DNA from: Rivularia sp. MS3
Lineage (GTDB): Bacteria; Cyanobacteriota; Cyanobacteriia; Cyanobacteriales; Nostocaceae
Assembly (NCBI GenBank): GCA_019192545.1
Contig: JAHCMI010000025.1
Coordinates: 1 to 64,000 of the forward strand
Length of the DNA: 64,000 bases
Direction: 5' to 3'
The translations under genes and the position numbers were made by a program. The notes below the pieces were generated by a model, which was not told the DNA's origin, ran no database searches, and worked only from the letters and a program-made list of their open reading frames with translations. Position 1 is the stretch's first letter. The number at the start of each line of letters is the position of its first letter. This document shows, piece by piece, positions 26,051 to 34,557 of this stretch.

Positions 26051-26824
26051 ATGGATAATGCCCTATACGAAAAACAATACAAACAACAGGTAACTGAATT
26101 TTTTAACAAACGAACAAGCTACGATGATGATTTCCGCTTTCGTTTAGCTCTTGCCTTAGTGGATTTAGTGCCGCTTCAAAAAGGACAGCACATCTTAGAT
26201 GTAGCAACTGGTACCGGAATAGTTGCGATCGCAACAGCTCAAATCGTCGGAAATCAAGGAAAAGTAGTAGGTGTGGATATTTCTTCAACTATGCTCAATC
26301 AAGCACGAGTCAAGATTGAAAAAGCTGGTTTGCACAATATTGAATTAATTGAAGCTGATGCAGATTATATTAACTTCGACGATGAAAGTTTTGATGTAAT
26401 TTTTTGTTCTTCAGCTTTTGTTTGGTTGAGCGATATTCCCAATGCTCTCAAAAATTGGTATCGCTTTCTCAAGAAAGATGGTACGGTAGCTTTCTCTTGC
26501 TTTTCAGAAACATCTTTTATGACACCGATTATTATTCAAGCTTGTGAAGCAGCCTGTAGAATTTCACTACAAAATATTAATGCACCTTTGGGCACTCCCG
26601 AAAAATGTCGCGATTTATTACAAAAAGTTGGCTTTCAAACAGTTTCTATCGAAACCCAACAATTCGGTAGCTATATTAGCCTTGATGATGCTACATCCTG
26701 GAATGGAGGCTATGCTCATCCTCAAAGTAATCCTTTGACTGAACTTTCGCAGTTGCAATTAAAACAATGTAAAGCTGAATATCAAGCAGCAGTTGAAAAT
26801 TTAGCGACAGATAAAGGTGTTTGA
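26051..26824 (+). CDS. Class I SAM methyltransferase, paralogue 2, shortened by TGA
   Basis: The 257-residue protein starts MDNALYEKQYKQQVTEFFNKRTSYD and has motif I ILDVATGTGIVAIATA, VVGVDISS and EADADYINFDDESFDVIFCSSAF. It is closely related to the paralogues at 21244 and 27619. It ends TDKGV then TGA, exactly where the paralogues have TGC (Cys) and TGG (Trp). The frame continues after the TGA as NDKTTFFVVARKD to TAA at 26864-26866, matching the paralogues' tails (HDITTYFVLANK). The reading frame is therefore interrupted by one nonsense codon near the end. The core fold is intact and may still work; the last beta-strand is lost. Start 26051 matches the paralogues. Confidence 0.8.
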   Translation: MDNALYEKQYKQQVTEFFNKRTSYDDDFRFRLALALVDLVPLQKGQHILDVATGTGIVAIATAQIVGNQGKVVGVDISSTMLNQARVKIEKAGLHNIELIEADADYINFDDESFDVIFCSSAFVWLSDIPNALKNWYRFLKKDGTVAFSCFSETSFMTPIIIQACEAACRISLQNINAPLGTPEKCRDLLQKVGFQTVSIETQQFGSYISLDDATSWNGGYAHPQSNPLTELSQLQLKQCKAEYQAAVENLATDKGV

Positions 26825-26866
26825 AATGACAAAACAACTTTTTTTGTGGTTGCACGTAAAGATTAA
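26825..26866 (+). pseudogene. Disconnected C-terminal tail of methyltransferase paralogue 2
   Basis: The 13 codons after the TGA at 26822-26824 read NDKTTFFVVARKD and then TAA. They stay in frame with, and align with, the ends of the other two paralogues. This shows the stop codon is a recent change, or is read through. Confidence 0.7.
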
Positions 26867-26870
26867 TAAA

Positions 26871-27230
26871 TCAATTCAGAATCCAACAACGTGCTTGACA
26901 TCTGTCTTCAAAGGTAAAACACTTAACTTTTACGCCTGCAACAAGCAAATCTTTCATACTTTCAAGGCTTTGAATCAATTTCTTATCAATTACTATTGCT
27001 TCTTTTTCAAATCGGTGAAACTGACTTACAGTAAATTCAAATTCCCTAATTAAAGTTTCTAATGAAAATCCTTCAATACCTTCGATTTCTACGTATATTC
27101 GCAAAAACTCGTAGTTTTCCTCTACTCCTTTAATAAAATTGGTCACTAATTCAAAATCTTGAGGATTTACATTACCCTTGATTAAAACACCTATGACATT
27201 ATTTGCATCCATCGACAGTAGTCTTATCAT
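26871..27230 (-). CDS. SpoIIAA-like (STAS-fold) protein
   Basis: The 119-residue protein resembles the SpoIIAA-like family, a STAS-type fold: MIRLLSMDANNVIGVLIKGNVNPQDFELVTNFIKGV, YVEIEGIEGFSLETLIREF, FHRFEKEAIVIDKKLIQSLESM and an ending VKCFTFEDRCQARCWIL. The AxxWI-like end is typical. Such proteins may bind lipids or nucleotides; function is not established. It converges on the methyltransferase tail, only 4 bases apart. Confidence 0.75.
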   Translation of the reverse strand: MIRLLSMDANNVIGVLIKGNVNPQDFELVTNFIKGVEENYEFLRIYVEIEGIEGFSLETLIREFEFTVSQFHRFEKEAIVIDKKLIQSLESMKDLLVAGVKVKCFTFEDRCQARCWILN

Positions 27231-27618
27231 ATTTTTATCCCCAAAAATAATTTGAATAAAGATTTTATTTAAAATTGAAATATAGCCTTATGTTTTCTTA
27301 ACACACTTACTATGGTGTTTAAAATTACTACATCAGAACTTCATTTTTAGTTTAAATTTAGACATAGAAACTATATATAAATGAATGAAAATATGATTTT
27401 TCTGACTTTTAGTTTTATTTTGTTGTCTTATATATACTTGGGATAAAAATCATCAAATCATGCACTTAATATAAATCAGCTTTGTTCCTATGAATAACAT
27501 TGAATATTATTTTGATATCAATAAATAATACTAATGAGAGCATTTTACATAGCTCTCAGGTATTTTCTAAATCTTCCATTAATTTCATTCAAAATACTTG
27601 ACTTATCACATTTTGTAA
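27231..27618. other. Divergent AT-rich promoter spacer
   Basis: About 390 AT-rich bases lie between the divergent SpoIIAA-like and methyltransferase genes. No repeat or RNA gene was recognised. Confidence 0.35.
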
Positions 27619-28434
27619 ATGTCTAATTATACAAATCTTAACGACTACAAGCAGCAAGTAGCTGGTTACTTTAATGCTAGAACTAATTATGATGCTAGTA
27701 AATTAGCAAACCGTCGTGCCGAGAGTTTTTTGAAACTATTGCCTTTACAGAAGGGATATAAAGTACTTGACATTGCCACTGGTACCGGTTTAATTGCTAT
27801 TCCTGTAGCTGAGATAGTTGGTAAAAATGGCAAAGTTATCGGAGTTGATATTGCTACAGCTTTGCTTGAGCAAGCACAAGAAAAAATTAATACTTTTGGT
27901 TTAAAAAATATTAAGTTGATTGAAATAGATGCAGAATACCTGAATTTTGAAGAAAACAGTTTTGATGCTGTTTTATGTTGCTCGGCGGTGATGGTTTTTC
28001 AAAATATTCCTGCTGCTTTTAAAGATTGGTATTGTTTTCTCAAACCAGGGGGAATAGCGGCTTTTAATGCTTATGCAGAAACTTCTTTGATGACACCCGC
28101 AATCATTCAATCTTGTTTTAACTGCGGTATTTCTCTACCTAATATCCATGAGCCTTTAGGTACCAAGCATAAATGCGAAAATCTTTTAAAAGAAGCTGGT
28201 TTTCATGATATAAAAATCACAACCGAGCAGTTTGGTAAGTATATCCCGGTTGATGATGCGAAGAAGATTTTTGATGGACATACTTGGATTCACCCTGATA
28301 ACCCTTTATTGCAACTTTCTTTAGAGGAAAAAGAATTATTGAAAGCTGAATTTGCCAAAATTATTGATAACTTGGCTACAGATAAAGGTGTTTGGCATGA
28401 TATTACAACCTATTTTGTATTAGCAAACAAGTAG
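27619..28434 (+). CDS. Class I SAM methyltransferase, paralogue 3
   Basis: The 271-residue protein begins MSNYTNLNDYKQQVAGYFNARTNYD, with motif I VLDIATGTGLIAIPVA (about residues 54-69), VIGVDIATALLEQA, EIDAEYLNFEENSFDAVLCCSAV and FLKPGGIAAFNAY. It ends TDKGVWHDITTYFVLANK. It shares the whole frame with paralogues 1 and 2 and is closest to paralogue 2 (TPAIIQSCFNCGISLPNI against TPIIIQACEAACRISLQNI). It is the intact reference for the interrupted copy. Confidence 0.85.
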   Translation: MSNYTNLNDYKQQVAGYFNARTNYDASKLANRRAESFLKLLPLQKGYKVLDIATGTGLIAIPVAEIVGKNGKVIGVDIATALLEQAQEKINTFGLKNIKLIEIDAEYLNFEENSFDAVLCCSAVMVFQNIPAAFKDWYCFLKPGGIAAFNAYAETSLMTPAIIQSCFNCGISLPNIHEPLGTKHKCENLLKEAGFHDIKITTEQFGKYIPVDDAKKIFDGHTWIHPDNPLLQLSLEEKELLKAEFAKIIDNLATDKGVWHDITTYFVLANK

Positions 28435-28776
28435 ATATTAATTTCTATTCTCTATTTATTCTCTTCAAACGAATTAAAACTTAAATCTGGTTTATATACA
28501 AAAATAATTTATAAATAGATATAGAAAGCTGCAACTGTGATTTTACTTACTTATTTTTAATTACATTGAATTATATAACCGTTTTTTTACGCTTTTTACC
28601 TAAATATAATTATTTATATATCAATCGAAAAAAGCTGAATGATTTGTATAGCTAGAACTTTGGTTAATTTATAAAATAAATCTACTTTTATAAGAAGCTA
28701 TGATTAACTTGTTATTAAAATAATTGTGAAGCCACAGCTATGTATCAGTATTTGCAAATCTTCACTTAAAAAAATA
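28435..28776. other. AT-rich spacer with no gene recognised
   Basis: About 340 bases of very AT-rich sequence before the first microprotein gene. It presumably carries that gene's promoter; no box was assigned. Confidence 0.35.
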
Positions 28777-28944
28777 ATGGATACAAACAACTATTCTGTT
28801 TTATTTGTAATAATTCTATTTACAGGGCTAATATTAATAACCTGTTCTACTTATACTAGCAATAGTTATTATTACTCAACTCCTTCAAGTGGTAGGTCAT
28901 CCTACGGTACTTTTCAAGGTGGCGGCCCTAGTTATGGAAAGTAA
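28777..28944 (+). CDS. Membrane microprotein with GRSSYGxFQGGGPxxGK tail (copy 1)
   Basis: The 55-residue product from ATG 28777 has a short N-terminus, one membrane helix (about residues 7-23, YSVLFVIILFTGLILIT) and Cys24, followed by STYTSNSYYYSTPSS and the tail GRSSYGTFQGGGPSYGK. The helix plus Cys resembles a lipoprotein signal, but Thr at -1 is not a good lipobox. An upstream GTG at 28726 would add 17 residues; the later start is preferred because the helix then begins near the N-terminus. The tail recurs in the microprotein at 30415 with 14 of 17 residues identical, although the codons differ. It heads the membrane/polyamine cluster and is likely translocated with the tail outside. Function is unknown. 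Confidence 0.7.
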   Translation: MDTNNYSVLFVIILFTGLILITCSTYTSNSYYYSTPSSGRSSYGTFQGGGPSYGK

Positions 28945-29221
28945 AAAAGTCAGTACATTTACTATTTGAAACTAGCCTAAATAATTTTGATAAATTGATA
29001 CTAAATATCACTGTATTTTTACTTAAAAGGTCTTAGTTATCAATCGCTTTGTATCCGTATAATTATCATTTTAAAGTCAAAATCAGGAGATTTTATACAT
29101 ATCTAAAAAAGCTAAATCCTTTGTTAAATCGAGCTTCTGTAGTTTTATGAACTAAAGTTCTTTTTTCCGGAAGGTTATCATGGCATGGTGTTGTTAACAA
29201 TACTGTCAAGCTGAAAATATT

Positions 29222-30271
29222 ATGTCAGCAAGTATAAATGTAAAGAAAACAAATCGTTTTATAGATCCAGCTTTATATGTTGCTTTTGGTGCTACAGGCT
29301 TTGTTTTTTTAGCATTAATTGCATCTGCTTTTTTCGGAAAAGTACTTTTTTCTAAAACCGTTAGAGTTGCCCAAGAAGAAGTAGTCAAAATTGAAGCATT
29401 GAAACTTGAACCTCAATTAGTAGGAGCATTGCGGATTGATGCAAAAGCCTCCATACCAAACAATCATGCGGTGGTATATGAGATTCAGTTGCTCGATAAA
29501 CAAGGAAAATTGATTGCTTCTGCAACCAAAGATGCATGGAGAGAATCTGGAGTTTGGTACGAAGATGGCGAATCTGGTACCTGGAATGAAGATGATTTAA
29601 ATGCTGGTTTAGATGTACGTGCCAAGAAAAACGAAGAAGTAACGGTTGCTATCTCTGTATTAGAGTATGAAAATTTATCGGGAGGAAAAGCTAGATCCTT
29701 AACTACATTTTCAGTAGATGATGTAATTGGCAATCAAGCTAATAAACCCAAATCGACGAATCCTGCCATAAATTTTGACGTGAAAATTACTAATGGAGTT
29801 GTAGACAGCCGCCATTTATGGCCGGGTTTATTTGGCACTTTAGCCTTGGCAGTAATGACATATATTGCAGCCCCACGTAGCGGTAAAAAGGTGATATCCG
29901 AAGCAATCAACGATAGCGATCCTAGCGATCGCGCAACTGTGGGTGGTGCTGATAAATTGGTGCGGGTAAAAATCAACGTCACATCAGACGAAACCAGCCC
30001 CCGTTCAATGGCAGCTAAATTAGTTATCAACGATTCTTATGGAGAACAGCTATACAGCGAACACATTCCTTTAAAATTAACTTTTCATAGAGAAGATGGA
30101 AAACTTGAAAAAGTAACTGGTTTTGCACAAAAATTCTTTGTCTTAGAAACCCAAGATTCCTACGGTTTTCGTGTAGAAGTAATACCAGATGCACCAGTTG
30201 ATAGAACAGTTCTTACTGTCATTGATGGTAATCGTACTCGTAGAGCAGTAGAAGCTGTTCATATTAGTTAG
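29222..30271 (+). CDS. Two-TM membrane protein with beta-rich domains, unknown function
   Basis: The 349-residue protein has a membrane helix at about 17-40 (ALYVAFGATGFVFLALIASAFF). A soluble domain follows (about 50-185), with beta-sandwich-like alternation, VYEIQLLDKQGKLIASATKDAWRESGVWYEDGESGTWNEDD and VTVAISVLEYE. A second helix lies at about 198-215 (LWPGLFGTLALAVMTYIAA), and a C-terminal beta-rich domain (about 240-349) begins VRVKINVTSDET and contains KLTFHREDGKLEKVTGFAQKFFVLETQDSYGFRVEVIP. With the first helix inserted N-in, the first soluble domain would be periplasmic and the last cytoplasmic. I recognise no named family. It lies between two microproteins with the same tail and upstream of a membrane spermidine-synthase-like gene, which makes it a likely partner. 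Confidence 0.75.
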   Translation: MSASINVKKTNRFIDPALYVAFGATGFVFLALIASAFFGKVLFSKTVRVAQEEVVKIEALKLEPQLVGALRIDAKASIPNNHAVVYEIQLLDKQGKLIASATKDAWRESGVWYEDGESGTWNEDDLNAGLDVRAKKNEEVTVAISVLEYENLSGGKARSLTTFSVDDVIGNQANKPKSTNPAINFDVKITNGVVDSRHLWPGLFGTLALAVMTYIAAPRSGKKVISEAINDSDPSDRATVGGADKLVRVKINVTSDETSPRSMAAKLVINDSYGEQLYSEHIPLKLTFHREDGKLEKVTGFAQKFFVLETQDSYGFRVEVIPDAPVDRTVLTVIDGNRTRRAVEAVHIS

Positions 30272-30414
30272 GAATTAGGAGTTAGGAGTTAAGAGTTAAG
30301 AGTTGTAAATAAGGGTTTACTTATTCAACCTTCAATTTTTAACCGTTAACCTTTAACCTTCAACCTTTAACCCGAATTATAAACAATATAAATTAGTAGA
30401 CAAGTTAAAAAACC

Positions 30415-30648
30415 ATGCTTACAAAAGTTTTTGCTGGAATAGCCGCACTAATGGCAATATGGTCAATTACCGACGCTTACACCCAAAAATCAGCTTTCGT
30501 ATTGCGCGAAGAAAAACAAGCAAATTTCTCCCCTCGTCGCGGAACTAGTTTATCAGGTTCCTACGGTAATAATGGAACGTGGATATTTATACCCGGTCGT
30601 TCCTCATACGGTGGCTTCCAAGGTGGAGGCCCCGGTAGCGGAAAGTAA
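30415..30648 (+). CDS. Secreted/membrane microprotein with GRSSYGxFQGGGPxxGK tail (copy 2)
   Basis: The 77-residue protein has an N-terminal hydrophobic segment (MLTKVFAGIAALMAIWSITDAYT), a middle region LREEKQANFSPRRGTSLSG and the tail GRSSYGGFQGGGPGSGK. The tail matches the end of the 28777 product at 14 of 17 positions, while 6 of those 14 residues use different codons, so it is held by selection on the protein. The N-terminal part is not related to copy 1. It lies about 200 bases before the spermidine-synthase-like gene. The tail could be a docking, processing or modification signal; this is inference. Confidence 0.7.
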   Translation: MLTKVFAGIAALMAIWSITDAYTQKSAFVLREEKQANFSPRRGTSLSGSYGNNGTWIFIPGRSSYGGFQGGGPGSGK

Positions 30649-30796
30649 GATAAAGGTTAAAGGTTATAGGTCAAAGGTTAAAGGTTGAATTAATAATTCT
30701 TAACTAAGGTTATAGGTCAAAAGTCAAAGGTTAAAGGTTGAATTAATAATTCTTAGCTGACGATCTACACGCTCTGGATAAGCAATTGCCAACTGA

Positions 30797-30846
30797 TAAC
30801 TGTTCACTGCTCACTGTTCACTGCTCACTGCTCACTGTTCACTGTT
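30797..30846. repeat. Tandem repeat of TGTTCACTGCTCAC units
   Basis: Seven-base units (CTGTTCA, CTGCTCA) repeat head to tail and stop right at the ATG of the next gene, so they form its 5' leader. The same units occur at 24002-24022 and 32470-32496. AAAGGTT heptamers precede them (30651-30737). Confidence 0.75.
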
Positions 30847-30847
30847 A

Positions 30848-32428
30848 ATGGAAGCGAATAATTTTTCGGATATCGGAGAAAGTACTGTTAAAAATAATTA
30901 TTCTTTGAGCGGTACTCAACGTAAATTACTGCTGGCTGCTGCGGCTGTTTCTTCTGGCTGTGGGCTGGCTGTGGAGCTACTTTTAGGTACTCTTGCTAGT
31001 TATTTGGTGGGGAATCAAGCTCTGGCTTACGGGATTGCTGTAGGTGGATTTCTTGCAGCTATGGGTGCTGGTTCTTACTTAAGTCAGTTTATTGCACCTA
31101 AGATGGAAGGTCGATTGCTGCAACGTAAATTGCTGTCAGCTTTTGTTGGTGTGGAATTGGCGATCGCACCTCTGACATCCTTGCTACCTCTGGGTTTGTT
31201 CGCGTTGTTCGTGATGAATGGTGAGATTTGGCTGGGCTTATTTTTAGTCACAATTTTGCTGGGAATACTCGCTGGCTTAGAAGTGCCAATTTTGACGCGG
31301 GTGCTGGAAATGGAAGAAGGGGTGCGGGAAGCTCTGGCTGGTGTTTTAGCATTGGATTACATGGGAGCGCTTTTCGGCTCTTTAGCTTTTCCGGTGCTTT
31401 TGCTGCCGATATGTGGAATGTTTCCCACTGCTTTTATTTTGGGTTCATTACCGGCATTTATGGTGTTTTTCATCGGACGCAATTTTTCCCATTTAAAACG
31501 TTGGAGCTACATCGGCTTAGTTTTGGGTGTACTGCTTCTAACTCTCGCACCTGCAACAATTCCTATCAGCAATAAATTAGAAAATAACTTATATTCAGCA
31601 CCTATAGTTAAAAGAGTACAATCTCCTTATCAAAGAATAGTATTAACCCGTAAAGGTAAAGATGCCAGATTATTTCTCAACGGCGATTTACAACTTTCCA
31701 CAATAGATGAATACCGCTATCATGAAGGATTAGTACATCCAGCCATGAGCGCAACACCAGATAGAAAAAAGGTTTTGGTATTAGGTGCTGGGGATGGCAT
31801 GGCAATTAGAGAAGTACTCAAATGGAAAGAAGTTGAAAAAGTAGTACTAATCGAATTAGATCCAGAAGTTGTTAAAATAGCCAAACGCCACCCGCAATTA
31901 AAACAAGTAAACGCAAATTCCTTAGAAGATTCTCGGGTAGAAGTTATCAACGCCGATGCATTTTTAACCGCACCCAAACTTCAAGACAACTTCGATGTAA
32001 TTATTGCAGACTTCCCCGATCCAGACCAAAAAGTTATCGCCAAACTTTACTCAGAAGGTTTTTACCGACGTTTATTAGGAAGACTTACAGATAAAGGTGT
32101 GTTTGTAACGCAAGCATCCAGTTCATTTTTTGCCCCCAAAGTAATTAGCTGTATTGCCGCAACACTTAGAGAAGTCGGATTAAAAGTGAATCCCTATACA
32201 GTAACCGTTCCTAGTTTTGGCCCTTGGGGTTTTGTTTTGGCATCCCGTCAAGAATTAAACTCAGAAAAACTGCAACTTCCCATAGAAACCCGCTTTTTAA
32301 CAGAAAGCTTATTACACAATTTATTTGAACTACCAAAAGATATACAGTTAGGAAAAGTAGAAATAAATCGACTTTCCCATCCCGTAATTGTTAGCTATCA
32401 ATTGCAAGCACGATGGTTGAATTATTAA
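30848..32428 (+). CDS. Membrane spermidine-synthase-like protein
   Basis: The 526-residue protein combines about seven membrane helices (residues 25-235: LLLAAAAVSSGCGLAVELLLGTLASYLVGNQ and so on) with a C-terminal aminopropyltransferase-fold domain (about 245-500). The latter shows LFLNGDLQLSTIDEYRYHEGLVHPAM, VLVLGAGDGMAIREVLKW, VVLIELDPEVVKIAKRHP, VEVINADAFL and FDVIIADFPDP. The DxPDP and GGGDG-like motifs are those of SpeE, here with GAGDG. Membrane SpeE fusions probably transfer an aminopropyl-like or other group at the membrane rather than make cytosolic spermidine. In other genomes they neighbour DUF350 and DUF4178 genes, and a DUF4178 gene is found here 1.5 kb downstream. Confidence 0.88.
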   Translation: MEANNFSDIGESTVKNNYSLSGTQRKLLLAAAAVSSGCGLAVELLLGTLASYLVGNQALAYGIAVGGFLAAMGAGSYLSQFIAPKMEGRLLQRKLLSAFVGVELAIAPLTSLLPLGLFALFVMNGEIWLGLFLVTILLGILAGLEVPILTRVLEMEEGVREALAGVLALDYMGALFGSLAFPVLLLPICGMFPTAFILGSLPAFMVFFIGRNFSHLKRWSYIGLVLGVLLLTLAPATIPISNKLENNLYSAPIVKRVQSPYQRIVLTRKGKDARLFLNGDLQLSTIDEYRYHEGLVHPAMSATPDRKKVLVLGAGDGMAIREVLKWKEVEKVVLIELDPEVVKIAKRHPQLKQVNANSLEDSRVEVINADAFLTAPKLQDNFDVIIADFPDPDQKVIAKLYSEGFYRRLLGRLTDKGVFVTQASSSFFAPKVISCIAATLREVGLKVNPYTVTVPSFGPWGFVLASRQELNSEKLQLPIETRFLTESLLHNLFELPKDIQLGKVEINRLSHPVIVSYQLQARWLNY

Positions 32429-32553
32429 TTGGGAATTGGGAATTGGTAATTGGGCATTGGTAACTGATTACTGCTCACTGATTACTGTTCACTGATTTAA
32501 TAAATATTGTAGAGTCAAGAAAAGTCCTTAGTAAAGCTCTATCAACTCATCCT

Positions 32554-33759
32554 ATGACTACCTCACCCCTTAGCTGGCAAGAATTAGAAAACAAAACAGA
32601 TTATCAAATAGATACCGTGAATGGCCCCACTAATGCTAGAGCAAAATTGCGCTTGTTTGGGCAGTCGGAATCTGATGTACGGGTAACGCTTTACCGCGAT
32701 AATCATGCTTGGTGTCCTTATTGTCAAAAAATTTGGTTGTGGTTAGAAGAAAAACAAATTCCCTACCGCATCGAAAAAGTAACAATGTTCTGCTACGGCA
32801 AAAAAGAAAGTTGGTATAAACGTAAAGTTCCGTCGGGAATGCTTCCTGCTATCGAGCTAGATGGGCAGATTATTACCGAAAGCGATGATATTTTGATTGC
32901 CTTGGAAAGAGTTTTTGGTGTATTGAATCAAGGGATGCAAGATTCTCAAGTGATTCCTCTACGCCAGTTAGAACGACTTTTATTTAGAGCATGGTGTTCT
33001 TGGCTGTGCTATCCAACAAGTTCCTCTCGACAAGAGCAGCGCAACCGAGAACAATTTATACAAGTAGTAGGGAAAGTAGAACAAGCTTTGGCGGCAACTC
33101 CGGGGCCTTACTTTCTAGATGAATTCGGCATAGTTGACGTTGTCTTTACCCCTTATGTAGAAAGAATGAATGCCAGCCTTTACTACTACAAAGGCTACTC
33201 CATGCGAGAGGAAAATCCTCACTTTAGCGCATGGTTTGACGCAATGGAAACTCGACCAACCTATCGCGGTACCCAGAGCGACTTTCACACCCACGTACAC
33301 GACTTGCCGCCACAGATGGGGGGCTGTTGGGAAAACGGCGAACCCCAGATGATTCTAAATAAAACGCGGGTGGATAATGGCCCTTGGTTTGGACTACCAG
33401 ATGTCGGTTATCAAGAACCCGAAAACTCTCGCGAGGAAGCCCTTCAGAGAATTATCACCCACCGTAGTAATATTATCCGAGTTAACCCCGCTAACGACAA
33501 ATTATTCGATGAAGCACTGCGCTGTGCCTTAACGCACATGATGACTGGTGAAAACTGCGTACCCCCAGCCGGTTCAGATGTAGCTCTACGATATCTGCGC
33601 GATCGCATTAACGTACCCCGAGATATGTCCATCTACGCAGCCAAGCATTTAAGGGAATCTCTGGAAAAAACCGCAGCCCTAGCTGGTGATAAACAGCCAG
33701 CACCCCTTCCCATTAGGCACAGACGAGATCAAGATCCATCTAGCTTTGCCGTCAGATAG
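32554..33759 (+). CDS. Glutaredoxin/GST-fold protein with CPYC motif
   Basis: The 401-residue protein has an N-terminal thioredoxin-fold domain (about 45-125) with the redox motif [25 protein letters not shown] and the cis-Pro signature [26 protein letters not shown]-terminal helical domain follows (about 130-240, [19 protein letters not shown]), and an extra C-terminal domain of about 150 residues contains [35 protein letters not shown] suggests a thiol-disulphide or deglutathionylating (omega-like) enzyme. It sits 125 bases after the spermidine-synthase-like gene and before a DUF4178 gene, raising the idea of a glutathione and polyamine link. It may also be an unrelated neighbour. Confidence 0.82.
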   Translation: MTTSPLSWQELENKTDYQIDTVNGPTNARAKLRLFGQSESDVRVTLYRDNHAWCPYCQKIWLWLEEKQIPYRIEKVTMFCYGKKESWYKRKVPSGMLPAIELDGQIITESDDILIALERVFGVLNQGMQDSQVIPLRQLERLLFRAWCSWLCYPTSSSRQEQRNREQFIQVVGKVEQALAATPGPYFLDEFGIVDVVFTPYVERMNASLYYYKGYSMREENPHFSAWFDAMETRPTYRGTQSDFHTHVHDLPPQMGGCWENGEPQMILNKTRVDNGPWFGLPDVGYQEPENSREEALQRIITHRSNIIRVNPANDKLFDEALRCALTHMMTGENCVPPAGSDVALRYLRDRINVPRDMSIYAAKHLRESLEKTAALAGDKQPAPLPIRHRRDQDPSSFAVR

Positions 33760-33896
33760 AATTTAATCGCTAATAATAAAGCGTATTTATTTTGTATACA
33801 ATCAGCGGACAGGATGTCCGCACTACAATCATTTCAAAATTATTTATTTTCCCTTTTCCCCTTATCTTTTATAAAAAAATCTCAAGAAAAAACATT

Positions 33897-34493
33897 ATGA
33901 CACTACTAATCTGGCTTGGAGTTTTCGCGATCGTTGCTGGTGGAGCTTATTTATTAGTGCTTCAACAGCGAGGTACATTACCTGGTAGTAAACCAAAAAA
34001 AGAATTACCGTCGCTCAAACGCAATATATTTAATTTACAAATCGGCGATATTGTTCAATACATGGGTATTGACTGGGTAGTGGAAGGAAAACTTACTTAT
34101 AAAGACGGTGAGTATTCTTGGTTGGAATATATGTTGCAAGATGATAATGATATTAGATGGTTGAGCGTGGATGAAGACGACACCGTAGAAGTTGCATTAC
34201 TAGAAACAACAAATCAATTAGATATTAGCGAAACACCACCACCTAAAAAGTTAACTTTCGGCGATGAAACTTATAAATGCGTTGACTCTGGGTTAGCAAG
34301 TATGACTCGTGAAGGTAGCGTGCAAAGACGCACAGCTTCGCGCTGTCAATACTTTGATTACGAAGGTTCAAAAGATAAAGTACTTTCGATTGAAGTTTGG
34401 GATGGAGAAACCGAAGTTACTGTCGGCAATAGGATTAATCCTCGTTCTTTGACTATTTTACCCGGTGATGGGAATCGGGTTTATGGACTGTGA
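33897..34493 (+). CDS. DUF4178 membrane-anchored protein
   Basis: The 198-residue protein starts MTLLIWLGVFAIVAGGAYLLVL, one membrane helix, and has the DUF4178 pattern: FNLQIGDIVQYMGIDWVVEGKLTYKDGEYSWLEYMLQDDNDIRWLSVDEDDTVEVALLE, then a second half with LTFGDETYKCVDSGLASMTREG and CQYFDYEG. DUF4178 proteins commonly neighbour membrane spermidine synthase and DUF350 genes and are thought to act in an envelope-linked pathway. ATG 33897 is chosen because the helix starts there; an earlier ATG at 33792 lies in repeat-like sequence (AGCGGACAGGATGTCCGC). It closes the cluster; a palindromic repeat follows. Confidence 0.82.
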   Translation: MTLLIWLGVFAIVAGGAYLLVLQQRGTLPGSKPKKELPSLKRNIFNLQIGDIVQYMGIDWVVEGKLTYKDGEYSWLEYMLQDDNDIRWLSVDEDDTVEVALLETTNQLDISETPPPKKLTFGDETYKCVDSGLASMTREGSVQRRTASRCQYFDYEGSKDKVLSIEVWDGETEVTVGNRINPRSLTILPGDGNRVYGL

Positions 34494-34498
34494 AAAAT

Positions 34499-34557
34499 GT
34501 TTGTAGTTAGGCTGTCTTCGCTCTACACTTTTGGCGAAGACGGCGCAACTACGAACA
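34499..34557. repeat. Dispersed palindrome, family C, overlapping the Uma2 stop
   Basis: TGTTTGTAGTTAGGCTGTCT and AGACGGCGCAACTACGAACA form an imperfect hairpin. On the minus strand its end, TGTTCGTAG, supplies the last two codons and stop of the Uma2 gene. It could serve as a terminator for both converging genes. Confidence 0.75.

Noticed and set aside
26822-26824. TGA as a selenocysteine codon, since a paralogue has Cys there
   Set aside because: The position is Trp in the other paralogue, is not catalytic in this family, and no SECIS-like hairpin is evident; a nonsense mutation is simpler.
26817-27053. A 78-codon + frame overlapping the SpoIIAA-like gene
   Set aside because: The minus-strand frame gives a recognisable STAS-like protein; the + frame has no pattern.
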